Assembly: GCA_023954375.1 (NCBI GenBank)
Contig: JAMLIC010000016.1
Coordinates: forward strand, 62,001 to 126,000
Origin: Planctomycetota bacterium
GTDB taxonomy: Bacteria > Planctomycetota > J058
Reading direction: 5' to 3'
DNA length: 64,000 bases
In this document: positions 1-11,059 of the stretch, in pieces
Position numbering within the stretch: the stretch's first letter is position 1
Layout: each line of letters begins with the position of its first letter
Translations under genes and position numbers: made by a program
The notes under the pieces: generated by a model
Told to the model about the DNA's origin: nothing
Seen by the model: only the letters and a program-made list of their open reading frames with translations
Database searches by the model: none

Positions 1-39
1 CAGGTCGAAGCGCAGGTCGTCGGGCTTGAGGATGAACAT
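1..39 (-). CDS. 5' end of an unidentified gene (partial)
   Basis: An ATG on the minus strand at 39 opens a frame running off the left edge; the visible residues read MFILKPDDLRFDL. It is divergent from queC, with about 100 bp between them holding no other gene. Thirteen residues are too few to assign a family. A queuosine-pathway neighbour is possible from position only and is not supported by the residues. Confidence 0.4.
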   Translation of the reverse strand, partial: MFILKPDDLRFDL

Positions 40-138
40 GGGCCCCGGGATTCTAAGCGCCGCCGGGGGCGCGCGACGAGCGGGTTCTTGACCCGGGTCA
101 ACCCGGGGCCCGCGGTAGGATCCGGGGGGAGGAAGGGC

Positions 139-837
139 GTGGCCGAACGCGCGGTGTCGCTCCTGTCGGGCGGGCTCGACTCGACGACCGCCACCTGCTG
201 GGCCCTGCGCCAGGGGCTCGAGGTCACGGCGCTGTCGGTCGACTACCGCCAGCGCCAGCGGGTCGAGCTCGACCGGGCGCGCGCCGTCGCCGCCCGCCTG
301 GGCGTCCCCCACCGCGTCGTGCGCCTCGACCTGGCCGCGATCGGCGGCAGCGCGCTGACCGACGCCGCGCTCGAGGTCCCCAAGGACCGCCCCGAGGCCG
401 ACCTCGCCCGCGACGTACCCGTCACCTACGTCCCCGCCCGCAACACCGTGCTCCTGGCGCTGGCCCTCGGCCTCGCCGAGGTCACCGGCGCCAGCAAGCT
501 CGTGATCGGCGCCAACGCGGTCGACTACTCCGGCTACCCCGACTGCCGCCCCGCCTTCCTGCGCGCCTTCGAGGCGGTCGCCGCCGCCGGCACCCGCGCC
601 GGCGCCGAGCAGGGCGTGCGCTTCGAGGTCCTCGCCCCGCTCCTCGACCTGACGAAGGCCGGGATCGTGCGCCTCGCCCGCGAGGTCGGCGCCCCGCTCG
701 AGCTCACCTGGACCTGCTACGATCCGCAGCCCGGCGAGCGCGCCTGCGGCCGCTGCGACGCCTGTCAGCTGCGCCTCAAGGGCTTCCGCGAGGCCGGCGA
801 GCGCGACCCGGTCCCCTACGCTGGAGCCGACCCGTGA
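139..837 (+). CDS. queC: 7-cyano-7-deazaguanine synthase QueC
   Basis: Cytosolic ATP-dependent enzyme converting 7-carboxy-7-deazaguanine and ammonia to preQ0 in queuosine/deazapurine biosynthesis. The N-terminal PP-loop SGGLDS is at residues 10-15 and a C-terminal C-x9-C-x2-C-x2-C zinc site is near the end; both are QueC hallmarks, and 232 aa is the usual size. An upstream in-frame TTG at 88 exists, but GTG 139 is chosen because a GGGGGAGGAAGG ribosome-binding site precedes it and the protein then starts just before the first beta strand. The stop overlaps the start of the CDGSH gene (GTGA), implying translational coupling. Confidence 0.95.
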   Translation: MAERAVSLLSGGLDSTTATCWALRQGLEVTALSVDYRQRQRVELDRARAVAARLGVPHRVVRLDLAAIGGSALTDAALEVPKDRPEADLARDVPVTYVPARNTVLLALALGLAEVTGASKLVIGANAVDYSGYPDCRPAFLRAFEAVAAAGTRAGAEQGVRFEVLAPLLDLTKAGIVRLAREVGAPLELTWTCYDPQPGERACGRCDACQLRLKGFREAGERDPVPYAGADP

Positions 838-1085
838 CCGACGACCCCGCCAAGGCCCTCTGCCCCCAGGCCCGCCCCTACGTGCTGAAGGAGGAGGCCG
901 GCGCGACCCGCTGGTGGTGCGCCTGCGGCCGCTCGAAGGCCCAGCCGTTCTGCGACGGCTCGCACGCCGGCACCGCCTTCACCCCGCTGGAGACGGTCTG
1001 CCCCGAGTCGCGCATGGTCGCCTGGTGCGGGTGCAAGGCCACGAAGACCCCGCCCTACTGCGACGGCTCGCACAGCCGCCTGTGA
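834..1085 (+). CDS. CDGSH iron-sulfur domain protein (two CDGSH motifs)
   Basis: Small 83-aa protein with two CDGSH-type zinc-finger/iron-sulfur motifs: C29, C31, C40 and H44, then C65, C67, C76 and H80. Each set (3 Cys, 1 His) would bind a [2Fe-2S] cluster in this family; two motifs in one short chain is the class-3 mitoNEET-like arrangement. No signal peptide or membrane anchor is seen, so it should be cytosolic. Roles in the family are electron transfer or Fe-S/redox sensing; the exact job here is unknown. The GTG start lies inside the queC stop, so the two are co-translated. Confidence 0.92.
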   Translation: MTDDPAKALCPQARPYVLKEEAGATRWWCACGRSKAQPFCDGSHAGTAFTPLETVCPESRMVAWCGCKATKTPPYCDGSHSRL

Positions 1086-1097
1086 TCTCGAGGTGGG

Positions 1098-3214
<2,117 letters not shown>

Positions 3215-3218
<4 letters not shown>

Positions 3219-4129
3219 GCCGCCGCCCGCGCCGCGTCGCCGCCGAGGAGGCCGCGCGCGGCGAGGAACGCGTCGAGCGCCGCGCCGATCTCCTCGGGGA
3301 ACTCGAGGAGGCCCGTGTGCGTGGCCTCGGGCAGGTAGACGAGCTCCGCGCCGGGGATCGTCCGGGCCATGTGCTCGCTCAGGTGCCGCGGCGTGAACGT
3401 GTCGCGCCCGCCGGCCACGACGAGCGTCGGCGCCGTGATCGTCGGCAGGAGGTCGCGCGCGCTGTGCGCCTGCGCGGCGATCCCCATGCGCGCCCACGTC
3501 GGCCCGTGGATCCGCCGCATGTGCGCGAAGAACGGGGCCATGTCGGCCCGCGCCACGCGCGGCCCGATCAGCCCCAGCCGCTGCGAGACCTGGAACGACC
3601 CGGGCAGGGCGCCCTGCAGCCAGCCGGCGCGCAGGGCCACGCGGGCCACGCGCGGCCCCACGCGCGCGAACGCCCGGAACAGCGTCGGGCCCAGGCGCGG
3701 GTGGAGGAGGTGGTCGAACGGCCGCTCGAACGTGCCCAGGATCGGCACCAGCCCGGCGATCCGCTCCGGGATCGTCCGCCAGGCCTCGAGGATCACCTGG
3801 CACCCGAGCGAGAAGGCCACGAGCACGGCGCGCTCGACGCCGCAGGCGTCGAGGACCCGCCGCAGGTCGTCGACCGAGTCGGCCACCCCGACCGCGCCGG
3901 GGTCGTTCGCCGGGCCGGAGCGCCCGTGCCCCTTGAGGTCCCAGGTGATCAGCCGCGCCCGGCCGTCCAGGCGCGCCAGGAGGTGGCGCCAGTAGAAGTC
4001 CGAGGCCGTGTAGCCGCTCGTGAAGACGAGCGGCGTCGCGCCCGCCCCTCGGTCGACGGGGCGGTCGAGGGGCGGGCGGTCGAGGTAGGCGATCGGCGTG
4101 CCGTCACGGGCCAGGACGTGGGCGCTCAC
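3215..4129 (-). CDS. alpha/beta-fold hydrolase
   Basis: 304-aa alpha/beta hydrolase of the lipase/esterase/haloperoxidase-like group. The nucleophile elbow reads AFSLGC (Ser in A-x-S-x-G instead of the usual G-x-S-x-G), the acid is in GGRDTFTP and the catalytic His in EATHTG, so the triad is complete. No signal peptide; cytosolic. Substrate cannot be told from sequence. GTG 4129 is the only sensible start; the nearby ATG at 4136 is out of frame. It is translated just ahead of the kinase gene with a 4-base overlap, suggesting one transcription unit, although a functional link is only inferred from position. Confidence 0.88.
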
Positions 4130-4222
4130 CGCTCATCCGTGTGGCAGGGAGGGGCAGGCCGCGCCAGGGCTGGCACCCGGCCCGGCCATCGGAGAAGGTA
4201 GCCGGCCGGACGAGGGAGGTGG

Positions 4223-5338
4223 GTGGTGAAGCGGAGACCGGGCCTTCGAGCCATGCTCCTGGCCGCCTGCGCGGCGGCCACGGGCTGCGCCGCGAGCGCG
4301 TACACCGATGCGGCCGAGGCGCTGCAGACCAGGAACCCGCACGCGGCGCTCGAGTACGTCGGGCTCGCCCTGCAGGCGGACCGCAACTACGACCGGGCGC
4401 ACGACCTCGCCTCGGTGAAGATCCTCATCCTGATCGCCCGCGAGCACGAGGCGAAGGTCCAGGCGATGGTCGCCGCGGGCAACTTCGAGGAGGCGGTCGC
4501 CGACTGCGACCGCGTCGTGGCCTCGGCCGCGCTCGTGCGCTCGATCCCGGGCGCCGAGTACCAGATCTACCACGAGGACCACCGCGCCGAGCTCGCCGGC
4601 AAGGCGGCCGAGAAGTTCTACCAGCTCGGCCACAAGCACCGCGCCGAGGGCAACCCGCGCGAGGCGGCGCTGGCCTTCCGCCGCGCGCTCGGCTTCCGGC
4701 CGAACTACAAGGACGCCCGCGCCCTGTGCGATGAGGCGGTGCAGGCGGCCAAGGTGCGCATGTTCGTGCGCGCCGACACGAAGGGCGACGACCCGAACGC
4801 CACGCGCGCCGTGGCCGACGGGATCCCCCGGGCGGCCCGCGAGCGCGGCCTCCAGTTCCTCGAGTTCGTCACCGACCCCGAGCGCGCGTCGGTGTTCTGC
4901 GTCGTGCGCACGGAGACGGCGACGTTCCACGACACCGACTGGCAGGCGGAGCACGGGTCGAACGAGGTGTGGGTGACGCGCCGCGACCCCAACACCGGCC
5001 AGACGCTCGTCGACCCGGCCACCGGCAAGGCGCTGCAGGAGAAGAAGACCGGCACCTGGACGCGGTTCACGCGCAAGGTCTCCTACCAGGCGCGCTACGC
5101 CTTCCAGGTCGAGGCGAAGGGCGGCGGCCAGGCGCCGACCGGCTCGGCCGCGCGCGCCCTCGAGGACGCCGCCGTCTACGCCACCTGGCACGGCGCCCAG
5201 GAGGCGGTGCCCGACGAGATCCGCCAGCTCCCGAACACGCCGCGCCAGCTCAAGGGGCGCCAGGCCATGGCCACCGAGGCCGCGGCCGCGGCGATCGACG
5301 AGCTCGCCCACCAGCTGTTCCTGGCCTACGAGAAGTGA
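4223..5338 (+). CDS. lipoprotein with TPR-like N-terminal half, function unknown
   Basis: 371 aa. A basic N-terminus, short hydrophobic run and lipobox ATGC (Cys about 22) predict a lipid-anchored envelope protein. Residues ~30-170 are helical with two TPR-like stretches (an AALEYV...AL and an ALAFRRALGFRP motif). The C-terminal half is mixed beta/alpha and unrecognised. Tandem GTG codons at 4223 and 4226 follow a GGGAGGT ribosome-binding site at 4214-4220; 4226 gives better spacing, so the true start may be one codon later. It heads a run of three lipoprotein genes (gaps of 11 and 10 bp), likely one operon for an envelope-associated complex. Confidence 0.8.
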   Translation: MVKRRPGLRAMLLAACAAATGCAASAYTDAAEALQTRNPHAALEYVGLALQADRNYDRAHDLASVKILILIAREHEAKVQAMVAAGNFEEAVADCDRVVASAALVRSIPGAEYQIYHEDHRAELAGKAAEKFYQLGHKHRAEGNPREAALAFRRALGFRPNYKDARALCDEAVQAAKVRMFVRADTKGDDPNATRAVADGIPRAARERGLQFLEFVTDPERASVFCVVRTETATFHDTDWQAEHGSNEVWVTRRDPNTGQTLVDPATGKALQEKKTGTWTRFTRKVSYQARYAFQVEAKGGGQAPTGSAARALEDAAVYATWHGAQEAVPDEIRQLPNTPRQLKGRQAMATEAAAAAIDELAHQLFLAYEK

Positions 5339-5349
5339 GGGGCCGCGAC

Positions 5350-5649
5350 ATGACCACGCCGACGACGCGCCTTCGCCGCGCCCTCCTCGCCGGGCTGGCC
5401 CTCCTGGCCCTCCCGGGCTGCGTCGACCTGCGGGTCGGCCAGCCGATCCCGAAGGAGCACGTGCAGGAGGTCCGCGAGGGCTTCACCACGCGCGACCGCG
5501 TGCTGACCCTCTTCGGCTCGCCCCTGCGCAAGGTCCCCAACGAGGACGGCGAGATCTGGGTCTACCGCTACATGGACGGGCAGCGCGCCTGCCAGGAGCT
5601 GGTGATCACGTTCTCCGGCGACGCGGTGAGCACCATCGTCTACCACTAG
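5350..5649 (+). CDS. small BamE/SmpA-like lipoprotein
   Basis: 99 aa with a signal sequence and lipobox LPGC (Cys about 24). The mature part has the SmpA/OmlA (BamE-like) pattern, a 'V-x-x-G-T/F-T..V...G-x-P' turn (VREGFTTRDRV then LFGSP) followed by an aromatic strand (IWVYRY). BamE-fold lipoproteins assist outer-membrane assembly or act as small envelope modules; which applies here is open. The ATG at 5350 lies 11 bp after the upstream stop with a GAGGGG ribosome-binding site. A longer in-frame extension upstream overlaps the previous gene and is rejected because the signal peptide begins at 5350. Confidence 0.8.
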   Translation: MTTPTTRLRRALLAGLALLALPGCVDLRVGQPIPKEHVQEVREGFTTRDRVLTLFGSPLRKVPNEDGEIWVYRYMDGQRACQELVITFSGDAVSTIVYH

Positions 5650-5659
5650 AGGAGGCGTC

Positions 5660-6091
5660 ATGCGTCGCTGGATGATCGTCGGGGCCGCCGTGGTGGCGCT
5701 CGCGGGCTGCAAGTCGGGGAGCGGCGCCAGCCTGAGCCTCGGCGGGCGCACGGCCCAGACGCCCCGCGCCGACGACGGCCAGCCGGCCGCGGACTACTCG
5801 CACCTGCCGGCGCGCACGAGCCCGCGCCTCACGCGCAGCGCGACGCTCGAGCCCGGCCGCTACGCGGGCGACCTGGTGATCGCCGCCCAGGCGCTGACGG
5901 TCGAGGGGGCGGGCGCCGACCAGACCGTGATCGAGGGGCGGCTGATCTTCGCCGAGCTGGGCCGCGGCGGCTCGATCGTGCGCAACCTGACCGTGCTCGG
6001 CGACGTCGTCTTCGACAGCCACGACAACGAGCTGCACGGGGTGCAGATGCGCGGCCGCGTCGTCGACAACGGCGTGCGCAACGCCTACTGA
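5660..6091 (+). CDS. small lipoprotein with beta-helix-like repeats
   Basis: 143 aa. The signal peptide has lipobox LAGC (Cys about 17). After a low-complexity linker, the mature domain (~residues 60-143) is a run of short strands with the rhythm of a few right-handed beta-helix rungs: ALTVEGAG, TVIEGRL, SIVRNLTVLGDV, HDNELHGV. That is too short for a full pectate-lyase fold. An ATG at 5660 sits just after GGAGG. It is the last gene of the lipoprotein run and converges on kinase 2 with a 7-bp overlap of the two coding ends. Function unknown. Confidence 0.75.
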   Translation: MRRWMIVGAAVVALAGCKSGSGASLSLGGRTAQTPRADDGQPAADYSHLPARTSPRLTRSATLEPGRYAGDLVIAAQALTVEGAGADQTVIEGRLIFAELGRGGSIVRNLTVLGDVVFDSHDNELHGVQMRGRVVDNGVRNAY

Positions 6092-8328
6092 ACCCGCTGG
6101 GTGTCGATCTCGAGGATCCAGCAGGGCCGCCCGGCGTAGGAGATCCGGAAGTAGTGTCCGGTGCCGTACGCCGTCCTGTAGCGCTGGACGGTCTGCTCGT
6201 GGACGACGAACACGGCGCCGTCCGGGGCGAAGCCGAGCGACGGGTCCTTGCGCTGCCGGTCGGGGTGGGCCACGGCCCAGTCGCTCGGGCCCGCCGGCCG
6301 GATGCGCGCGACGTGGAGGCCCGGCGGCGGCGGGCCGAGGCTCGCCGCTTCGACCCACACCTCGGCGCCCTCGACGCACGCCTGCCGCCAGCCGGCGCCC
6401 GCCGCGCCGCGCTCGCGCCGGTGGGCCCCGACGAGGGCGCCGCGCCGGAGCGTGGCCACCACCGGCCCGTCCGGCGCCGCGTGCAGGGGGAGCAGGTCCG
6501 CCGTGACCGCGGCGAGCGCGCCATCCGCCGAGAAGCGCGCCGGGCGCGGGACGAGGAGGGCGTCGCCCGGCCGCACGGCCTCGAGCGACCCGAGCCCGTT
6601 CGTCAGCCACAGGGTGGCGGCGTCCCACCCGCGGTAGGGGGGCCGCGAGCCGGGCGGCCGGGCCAGCGCCGCCCGCACCGCAGCCAGGCCCTCCTCGCGG
6701 GCCACGTGGACCTCGACGGGCTCCTGGCGGAGCACGACGCGGTGGCGCCCCCCCGGCGGCTCGAGCTCGACCACGGCGGCGCCGTCGGCGCCGCGGTCGG
6801 CCTGGCAGGCCTGCGTCAGCGCGGCGCTCCAGCCGGCCGGCTCGAGGAGGGCGGCGGTCGCCATCGCGAGCGCGCGGTCGAGCGCGACCTCGCCGCCGAC
6901 CTCGTGGAGCGCCACCAGCGCCGCCGCGAGGTCGAGGTCGTCGTGGGTCACGACGACCGCGCCCGTCGTGAAGCGGTACGCCGCGGCGCCGCCCGGGAGC
7001 CGGCCGAGCGCCGCGTGGAGGTCGCGGCCGTGCGCGCCGCGCGTCGTGACGTCGAAGCGCGCGACCGTGTCGCCGCCCGCCCACGCCGTGACGCGCTCGA
7101 TCAGGACCCGGGTGACGCCCGCGTCCCCCGGCTCGCTCCGCAGGAGGAGGCCCAGGCTCGCCGCCGCCGCGCCCCCGGGCGGGGTGAGCGTGAGCGACAG
7201 GAGGTGGTGGCCGCGCTCGAGCCCGTCAATGGACCAGCGACGCGGCCGGTCGGGCGCGGGGGGCGCGACCTCCTCGCGCACCCCGCCGGCGGCGGTCGGC
7301 TCCTCGCTCGCGCCGGCATCGGCGGCTGCGGCCGGCGCGTCGGGCCGCGACGTGGTCAGGGCCAGGCCGGCGGCCGCGACCGCCAGGACCGCCCCGACCC
7401 CGAGGGCGGCCAGCGCGAGCCGCCGCCCGCGGCGGCCCGCCCGGCGGCGTCGAGGCCCCGCCCCCCCCGCCGCCGCGCGCAGCGCCTCGAGCAGGTCGAG
7501 CGCGGAGGCGAACCGCGCGTCCGGCTCCTTGGCCAGGGCCCGCGCGCACACGGCGTCGAGCGCCGGCGGCACCTCCGGGCGGAGCGACGAGGGCGGCGGC
7601 GGCACGTGCGTCTGCACGTTGATCAGCACCTCGGTCAGGTGCTGGCCGGGGACCGGCGGCTGGCCGGTGAGCATCGCGTAGAGGATGCCGCCGAGGCCGT
7701 AGACGTCGGCGCGCCCGTCGACGCTCCGCGCGTCGGCCGCCTGCTCCGGCGCGATGTAGCGCGGCGTCCCGAGCACCTCGCCCGTGAGGGTCAGCCGCTC
7801 CGCGAGCGCGCCCGACGCCCGCGCGAGGCCGAAGTCGAGCAGGCGCGGCTCGCCCGCGGCGTCGATGATGACGTTCAGGGGCTTCACGTCGCGGTGGACC
7901 ACGCCGTGCGCGTGCGCGTGGGCCAGCGCGTCGGCCAGCTTGACCGCCACCTCCACCGCCTGCGCCACGGGCAGCGGCCCCTCGCGGTCGAGGCGCGCCT
8001 GGAGCGAGCCGCCCTCGACGAGGTCCATGGCGATGAAGAACGGCGGGCGGTCGAGGCCGACCTCGTGGATGCGCACGATGTTCGGGTGCGCGAGCCGGCT
8101 CGTCAGCGCGGCCTCGCGGCGGAAGCGCGCCAGGTCCTCCGGCCGCTCGTCGGGCCGCACGAGGATCGTCTTCACGGCCCGGCGCGCGCCCGTGCGCTCG
8201 TGGACCCCCTCGAACACGGCCCCCATGCCGCCGGCGCCGAGGCGGCGCCCGAGCAGGTAGGGGCCGACGCGCGGGCGCGTGGGGAGCGGGACGGTCCCGG
8301 GGTGGTCGCCCGGCGCGGTGCTCTCCAT
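6085..8328 (-). CDS. Ser/Thr protein kinase with C-terminal SH3-like region
   Basis: 747-aa Hanks-type kinase. N-terminal kinase domain with GAGGMG loop, HRDVKPLN catalytic loop, DFG and APEQ; a basic stretch and one membrane helix near residue 300-325; then a ~400-aa extracytoplasmic part not assignable as a whole. Near residues 600-670 is an SH3b-like segment (LPLHAAPDGPVVATL, then GW and VWVEA), a fold often used to bind cell-wall or other ligands, so it may be a sensor. The ATG at 8328 is followed at once by the conserved N-terminus. It stands alone, convergent with the lipoprotein run and divergent from the glutaminase gene. Confidence 0.88.
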   Translation of the reverse strand: MESTAPGDHPGTVPLPTRPRVGPYLLGRRLGAGGMGAVFEGVHERTGARRAVKTILVRPDERPEDLARFRREAALTSRLAHPNIVRIHEVGLDRPPFFIAMDLVEGGSLQARLDREGPLPVAQAVEVAVKLADALAHAHAHGVVHRDVKPLNVIIDAAGEPRLLDFGLARASGALAERLTLTGEVLGTPRYIAPEQAADARSVDGRADVYGLGGILYAMLTGQPPVPGQHLTEVLINVQTHVPPPPSSLRPEVPPALDAVCARALAKEPDARFASALDLLEALRAAAGGAGPRRRRAGRRGRRLALAALGVGAVLAVAAAGLALTTSRPDAPAAAADAGASEEPTAAGGVREEVAPPAPDRPRRWSIDGLERGHHLLSLTLTPPGGAAAASLGLLLRSEPGDAGVTRVLIERVTAWAGGDTVARFDVTTRGAHGRDLHAALGRLPGGAAAYRFTTGAVVVTHDDLDLAAALVALHEVGGEVALDRALAMATAALLEPAGWSAALTQACQADRGADGAAVVELEPPGGRHRVVLRQEPVEVHVAREEGLAAVRAALARPPGSRPPYRGWDAATLWLTNGLGSLEAVRPGDALLVPRPARFSADGALAAVTADLLPLHAAPDGPVVATLRRGALVGAHRRERGAAGAGWRQACVEGAEVWVEAASLGPPPPGLHVARIRPAGPSDWAVAHPDRQRKDPSLGFAPDGAVFVVHEQTVQRYRTAYGTGHYFRISYAGRPCWILEIDTQRVQ

Positions 8329-8399
8329 GGCCGCCTACCATAGCCGCCCCCGGGCCCGGGGGGCCTTCCCCCGCGCCGGGCCGGCCGTATCGTCGCGGC

Positions 8400-10295
8400 A
8401 TGCCGCCCCTGGACCCGGCCGCCCTGCAGCCGCTCCTCGAGGCGCTCCACGAGCGCCACCGCGACCTCGCCGACGGGCGGCTCGCGGACTACATCCCCGA
8501 GCTCGCCCGCGCCGACCCGTCGTGGTTCGGGGTCGCGGTGGCCACGGTCGACGGCCGCGTGCTCGCGGTCGGCGATCACGCGCGCCCGTTCACGATCCAG
8601 TCGATCTCGAAGGTCCTCGCCCACGGGCTGGCCCTCGAGGACCACGGCCGCGACGAGGTCCTCGCGCGCGTCGGCGTCGAGCCGACCGGCGACCCGTTCG
8701 ACTCGATCATCCGCGTCGACCGGGCGACGAAGCGCCCTCACAACCCCATGGTCAACGCCGGCGCGATCGCGGTCGCCAGCCTCATCCGCGGCGGCGACCC
8801 GACCACGCGGCTCAACCGCGTCCTGGCCATGTTCGGCCGCTACGTGGGGCACGAGGTCCTCGTCGACATGCCCGTGTTCCTCTCCGAGCGGAGCACGGCC
8901 CACCGCAACCGGGCGATCGCGCACCTGATGCGCAACTTCGCCATGATCGAGGCGAACGTCGAGGAGACGCTCGACCTCTACCTGCAGCTCTGCTCGGCGC
9001 GCGTCACCTGCCGCGACCTCGCGGTGATCGGCGCCACGCTCGCGGGCGGCGGCATCTGCCCGCTCACCGGCGAGCGCGCCATCGAGGCCGGCTACATCCG
9101 CGACCTCCTGAGCGTCATGTTCACGTGCGGGCTCTACGACGCCGCCGGCCGCTGGGCCTACAGCGTGGGCCTCCCGGCCAAGAGCGGCGTCTCGGGCGGG
9201 CTCCTGGCGGTCGTCCCCGGGCAGCTCGGCATCGCGGTCTACTCGCCCCCCGTCGACGCGCGGGGCAACAGCGTCCGTGGCGTGCGCGTGTGCGAGGACC
9301 TCTCGCGCCAGCTCGGCCTGCACGTGTTCGGCGGCGCCTGGCCCGCGCCGCCCCCGGCCGTCGACCGGCCGACGCTCGAGGCCGAGCTGCGCGCGGCGCA
9401 CGACGCGCTCGCGCCGCTCCGGGAGGGGGCCCCGTGCGCCTACATCCCGGAGCTCGCCCGCGTCGACCCGGACCTGTTCGCCATCGCGGCGTGCACCGTC
9501 CAGGGCGAGGTCCTGGCCGTCGGCGACGCGGCGGCGCCGTTCACGATCCAGTCGATCGCCAACGTGTTCGGCTACGGCCTGGCCCTCGAGGGCGTCGGGC
9601 GCGAGGTGCTCGAGCGGTTCGTCGACGTCGAGCCCAGCGGGAACCCGTTCAACGCGATCACGCTCGACGAGCGCACCAAGCACCCGCCCAACCCGCTCAT
9701 CAACTCGGGCGCGATCGCGGTCGCCGCCCTCCAGCCGGGGGGCGACCTCGGGGCGCGCCTCGCGCGCGTGCTCGGGCGCCTGAGCGACTTCGCCGGGCGC
9801 GCCCTGCGCGTCGACGAGGCGACGTTCCGCTCGGAGTGGGCCACCGCCGACCGCAACCGCGCGATCGCCTACCTCCTGCGCAACTTCGGCCTCCTGGCGG
9901 GCGACCTCGACGAGGCGCTCGAGCTCTACGTCCGCGCGTGCGCGGTGGCCGTCGACGCGCGCGACCTGGCCGTCATGGCGGCGACGCTCGCCCACGGCGG
10001 CGTGAACCCGCGCACCGGCGTGCGGGCGCTCGGGCCCGACCACGCGCGCGACGTGCTGAGCGTCATGTTCACCTGCGGCCTGAACGAGTCCGCCGGCGAG
10101 TGGGCGTACCGCGTGGGGCTGCCGGCCAAGAGCGGCGTGGGCGGCGGCCTCCTCGCCGTGGTCCCCGGCGTCCTCGGCCTGGCGATCTTCTCGCCCCGCC
10201 TCGACCCGCGCGGCAACAGCGTCAAGGGCGTCCGCGCCTGCGAGCGGCTGAGCGAGCGACTGGGGCTGCACGCGTTCGGGGCGCCCGCGACGTAA
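8400..10295 (+). CDS. glsA: double-domain glutaminase (serine-dependent class); second domain degenerate
   Basis: Two tandem glutaminase-A domains (about 1-315 and 320-631), twice the usual ~310 aa. Glutaminase converts glutamine to glutamate plus ammonia in the cytosol. Domain 1 keeps all signature residues: Y31 (YIP), S68-x-x-K71, N119, N170, Y194 and Y246 (GLYD), then the PAKSG loop. Domain 2 keeps Y348, S385, N435, N486 and Y510, but the catalytic Lys is Asn388 (SIAN) and the Tyr of GLYD is Asn562 (GLNE). Domain 2 is therefore predicted catalytically dead, perhaps structural or regulatory. No frame break separates the halves. The ATG at 8400 is divergent from kinase 2 with 71 bp between. 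Confidence 0.93.
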   Translation: MPPLDPAALQPLLEALHERHRDLADGRLADYIPELARADPSWFGVAVATVDGRVLAVGDHARPFTIQSISKVLAHGLALEDHGRDEVLARVGVEPTGDPFDSIIRVDRATKRPHNPMVNAGAIAVASLIRGGDPTTRLNRVLAMFGRYVGHEVLVDMPVFLSERSTAHRNRAIAHLMRNFAMIEANVEETLDLYLQLCSARVTCRDLAVIGATLAGGGICPLTGERAIEAGYIRDLLSVMFTCGLYDAAGRWAYSVGLPAKSGVSGGLLAVVPGQLGIAVYSPPVDARGNSVRGVRVCEDLSRQLGLHVFGGAWPAPPPAVDRPTLEAELRAAHDALAPLREGAPCAYIPELARVDPDLFAIAACTVQGEVLAVGDAAAPFTIQSIANVFGYGLALEGVGREVLERFVDVEPSGNPFNAITLDERTKHPPNPLINSGAIAVAALQPGGDLGARLARVLGRLSDFAGRALRVDEATFRSEWATADRNRAIAYLLRNFGLLAGDLDEALELYVRACAVAVDARDLAVMAATLAHGGVNPRTGVRALGPDHARDVLSVMFTCGLNESAGEWAYRVGLPAKSGVGGGLLAVVPGVLGLAIFSPRLDPRGNSVKGVRACERLSERLGLHAFGAPAT

Positions 10296-10390
10296 CCGGC
10301 TGCGCACGAGACGGATACAGGATCTCCTCACGGATGGGATTGCCCCGGGGCCCCCGAGGCGTTCAGGTGTCTCCCCCCACCGGAGGCCCC

Positions 10391-11059
10391 ATGCGGATCA
10401 CGCTCGCCCTCTGCGCCCTGACCTTCGCCCTCGCGCCCGCCGCGTACGCGCAGCCCAATCCGAACGACGTGCCCGACATGCCGCGCCCGGCCGAGATCGT
10501 CGAGCGCGTGAACGAGCTCCTCGACCGCGCCCCCGAGGAGCGGGTGGAGCTCGACGGCGTGGCGCGGATCGTCTACCGCCGCCTGCCGCAGGACGTGCAC
10601 GCCGTCGCCCTGGCGTTCGGCGAGACGCTCAGCGGCCGCCAGTCGCCGCGCGGCATGGACCTCGACCGCTACGTGCGGCAGTTCGAGCCCCAGATCCAGA
10701 AGGTGCTCGACGACCGGCTCGGCGACGTGGGCACGATCGAGCTGCTCGTGCCGCTCAGGATCAAGGGCAAGCAGGTGATCCCCCCCGGCACCTACAAGCT
10801 CGGCCTCGCCCTCCAGGGGGGGCGCCTGGCGGCCGTCCTCATCTCGGGCGACGACCTGCAGCGCGGGCGCCCGGTCCCCTACAAGCTCAAGCTGCGTCGC
10901 CCCGAGCTCGACCCGGCGGAGCACGGCGCGGTCGTCATCGAGCTCCGGGCGGCCGAGCCCGCGCGCGGCGGCGGCGGGCGCTTCGACCTCGTCGCGGCGC
11001 TCCGCGGGCAGGAGGGGATCACGTCGCCGTCGCTCGAGGTCGGGGGCGGGGAGGACTGA
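10391..11059 (+). CDS. secreted protein of unknown function
   Basis: 222 aa with a clear Sec signal peptide cleaved after AYA (about residue 20). The mature part is helical at first (30-100) and then beta-rich (IELLVPLRIKG, PPGTYKLGLALQGG). No motif is recognised. A GGAGG ribosome-binding site is 4 bp before the ATG at 10391. The stop overlaps the glutathione peroxidase start by one base (TGATG), so the two are probably co-expressed. Confidence 0.8.
   Translation: MRITLALCALTFALAPAAYAQPNPNDVPDMPRPAEIVERVNELLDRAPEERVELDGVARIVYRRLPQDVHAVALAFGETLSGRQSPRGMDLDRYVRQFEPQIQKVLDDRLGDVGTIELLVPLRIKGKQVIPPGTYKLGLALQGGRLAAVLISGDDLQRGRPVPYKLKLRRPELDPAEHGAVVIELRAAEPARGGGGRFDLVAALRGQEGITSPSLEVGGGED

Noticed and set aside
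88..138. Longer queC start at TTG 88
   Set aside because: The 17 extra codons have no family similarity, and the ribosome-binding site lies before GTG 139.
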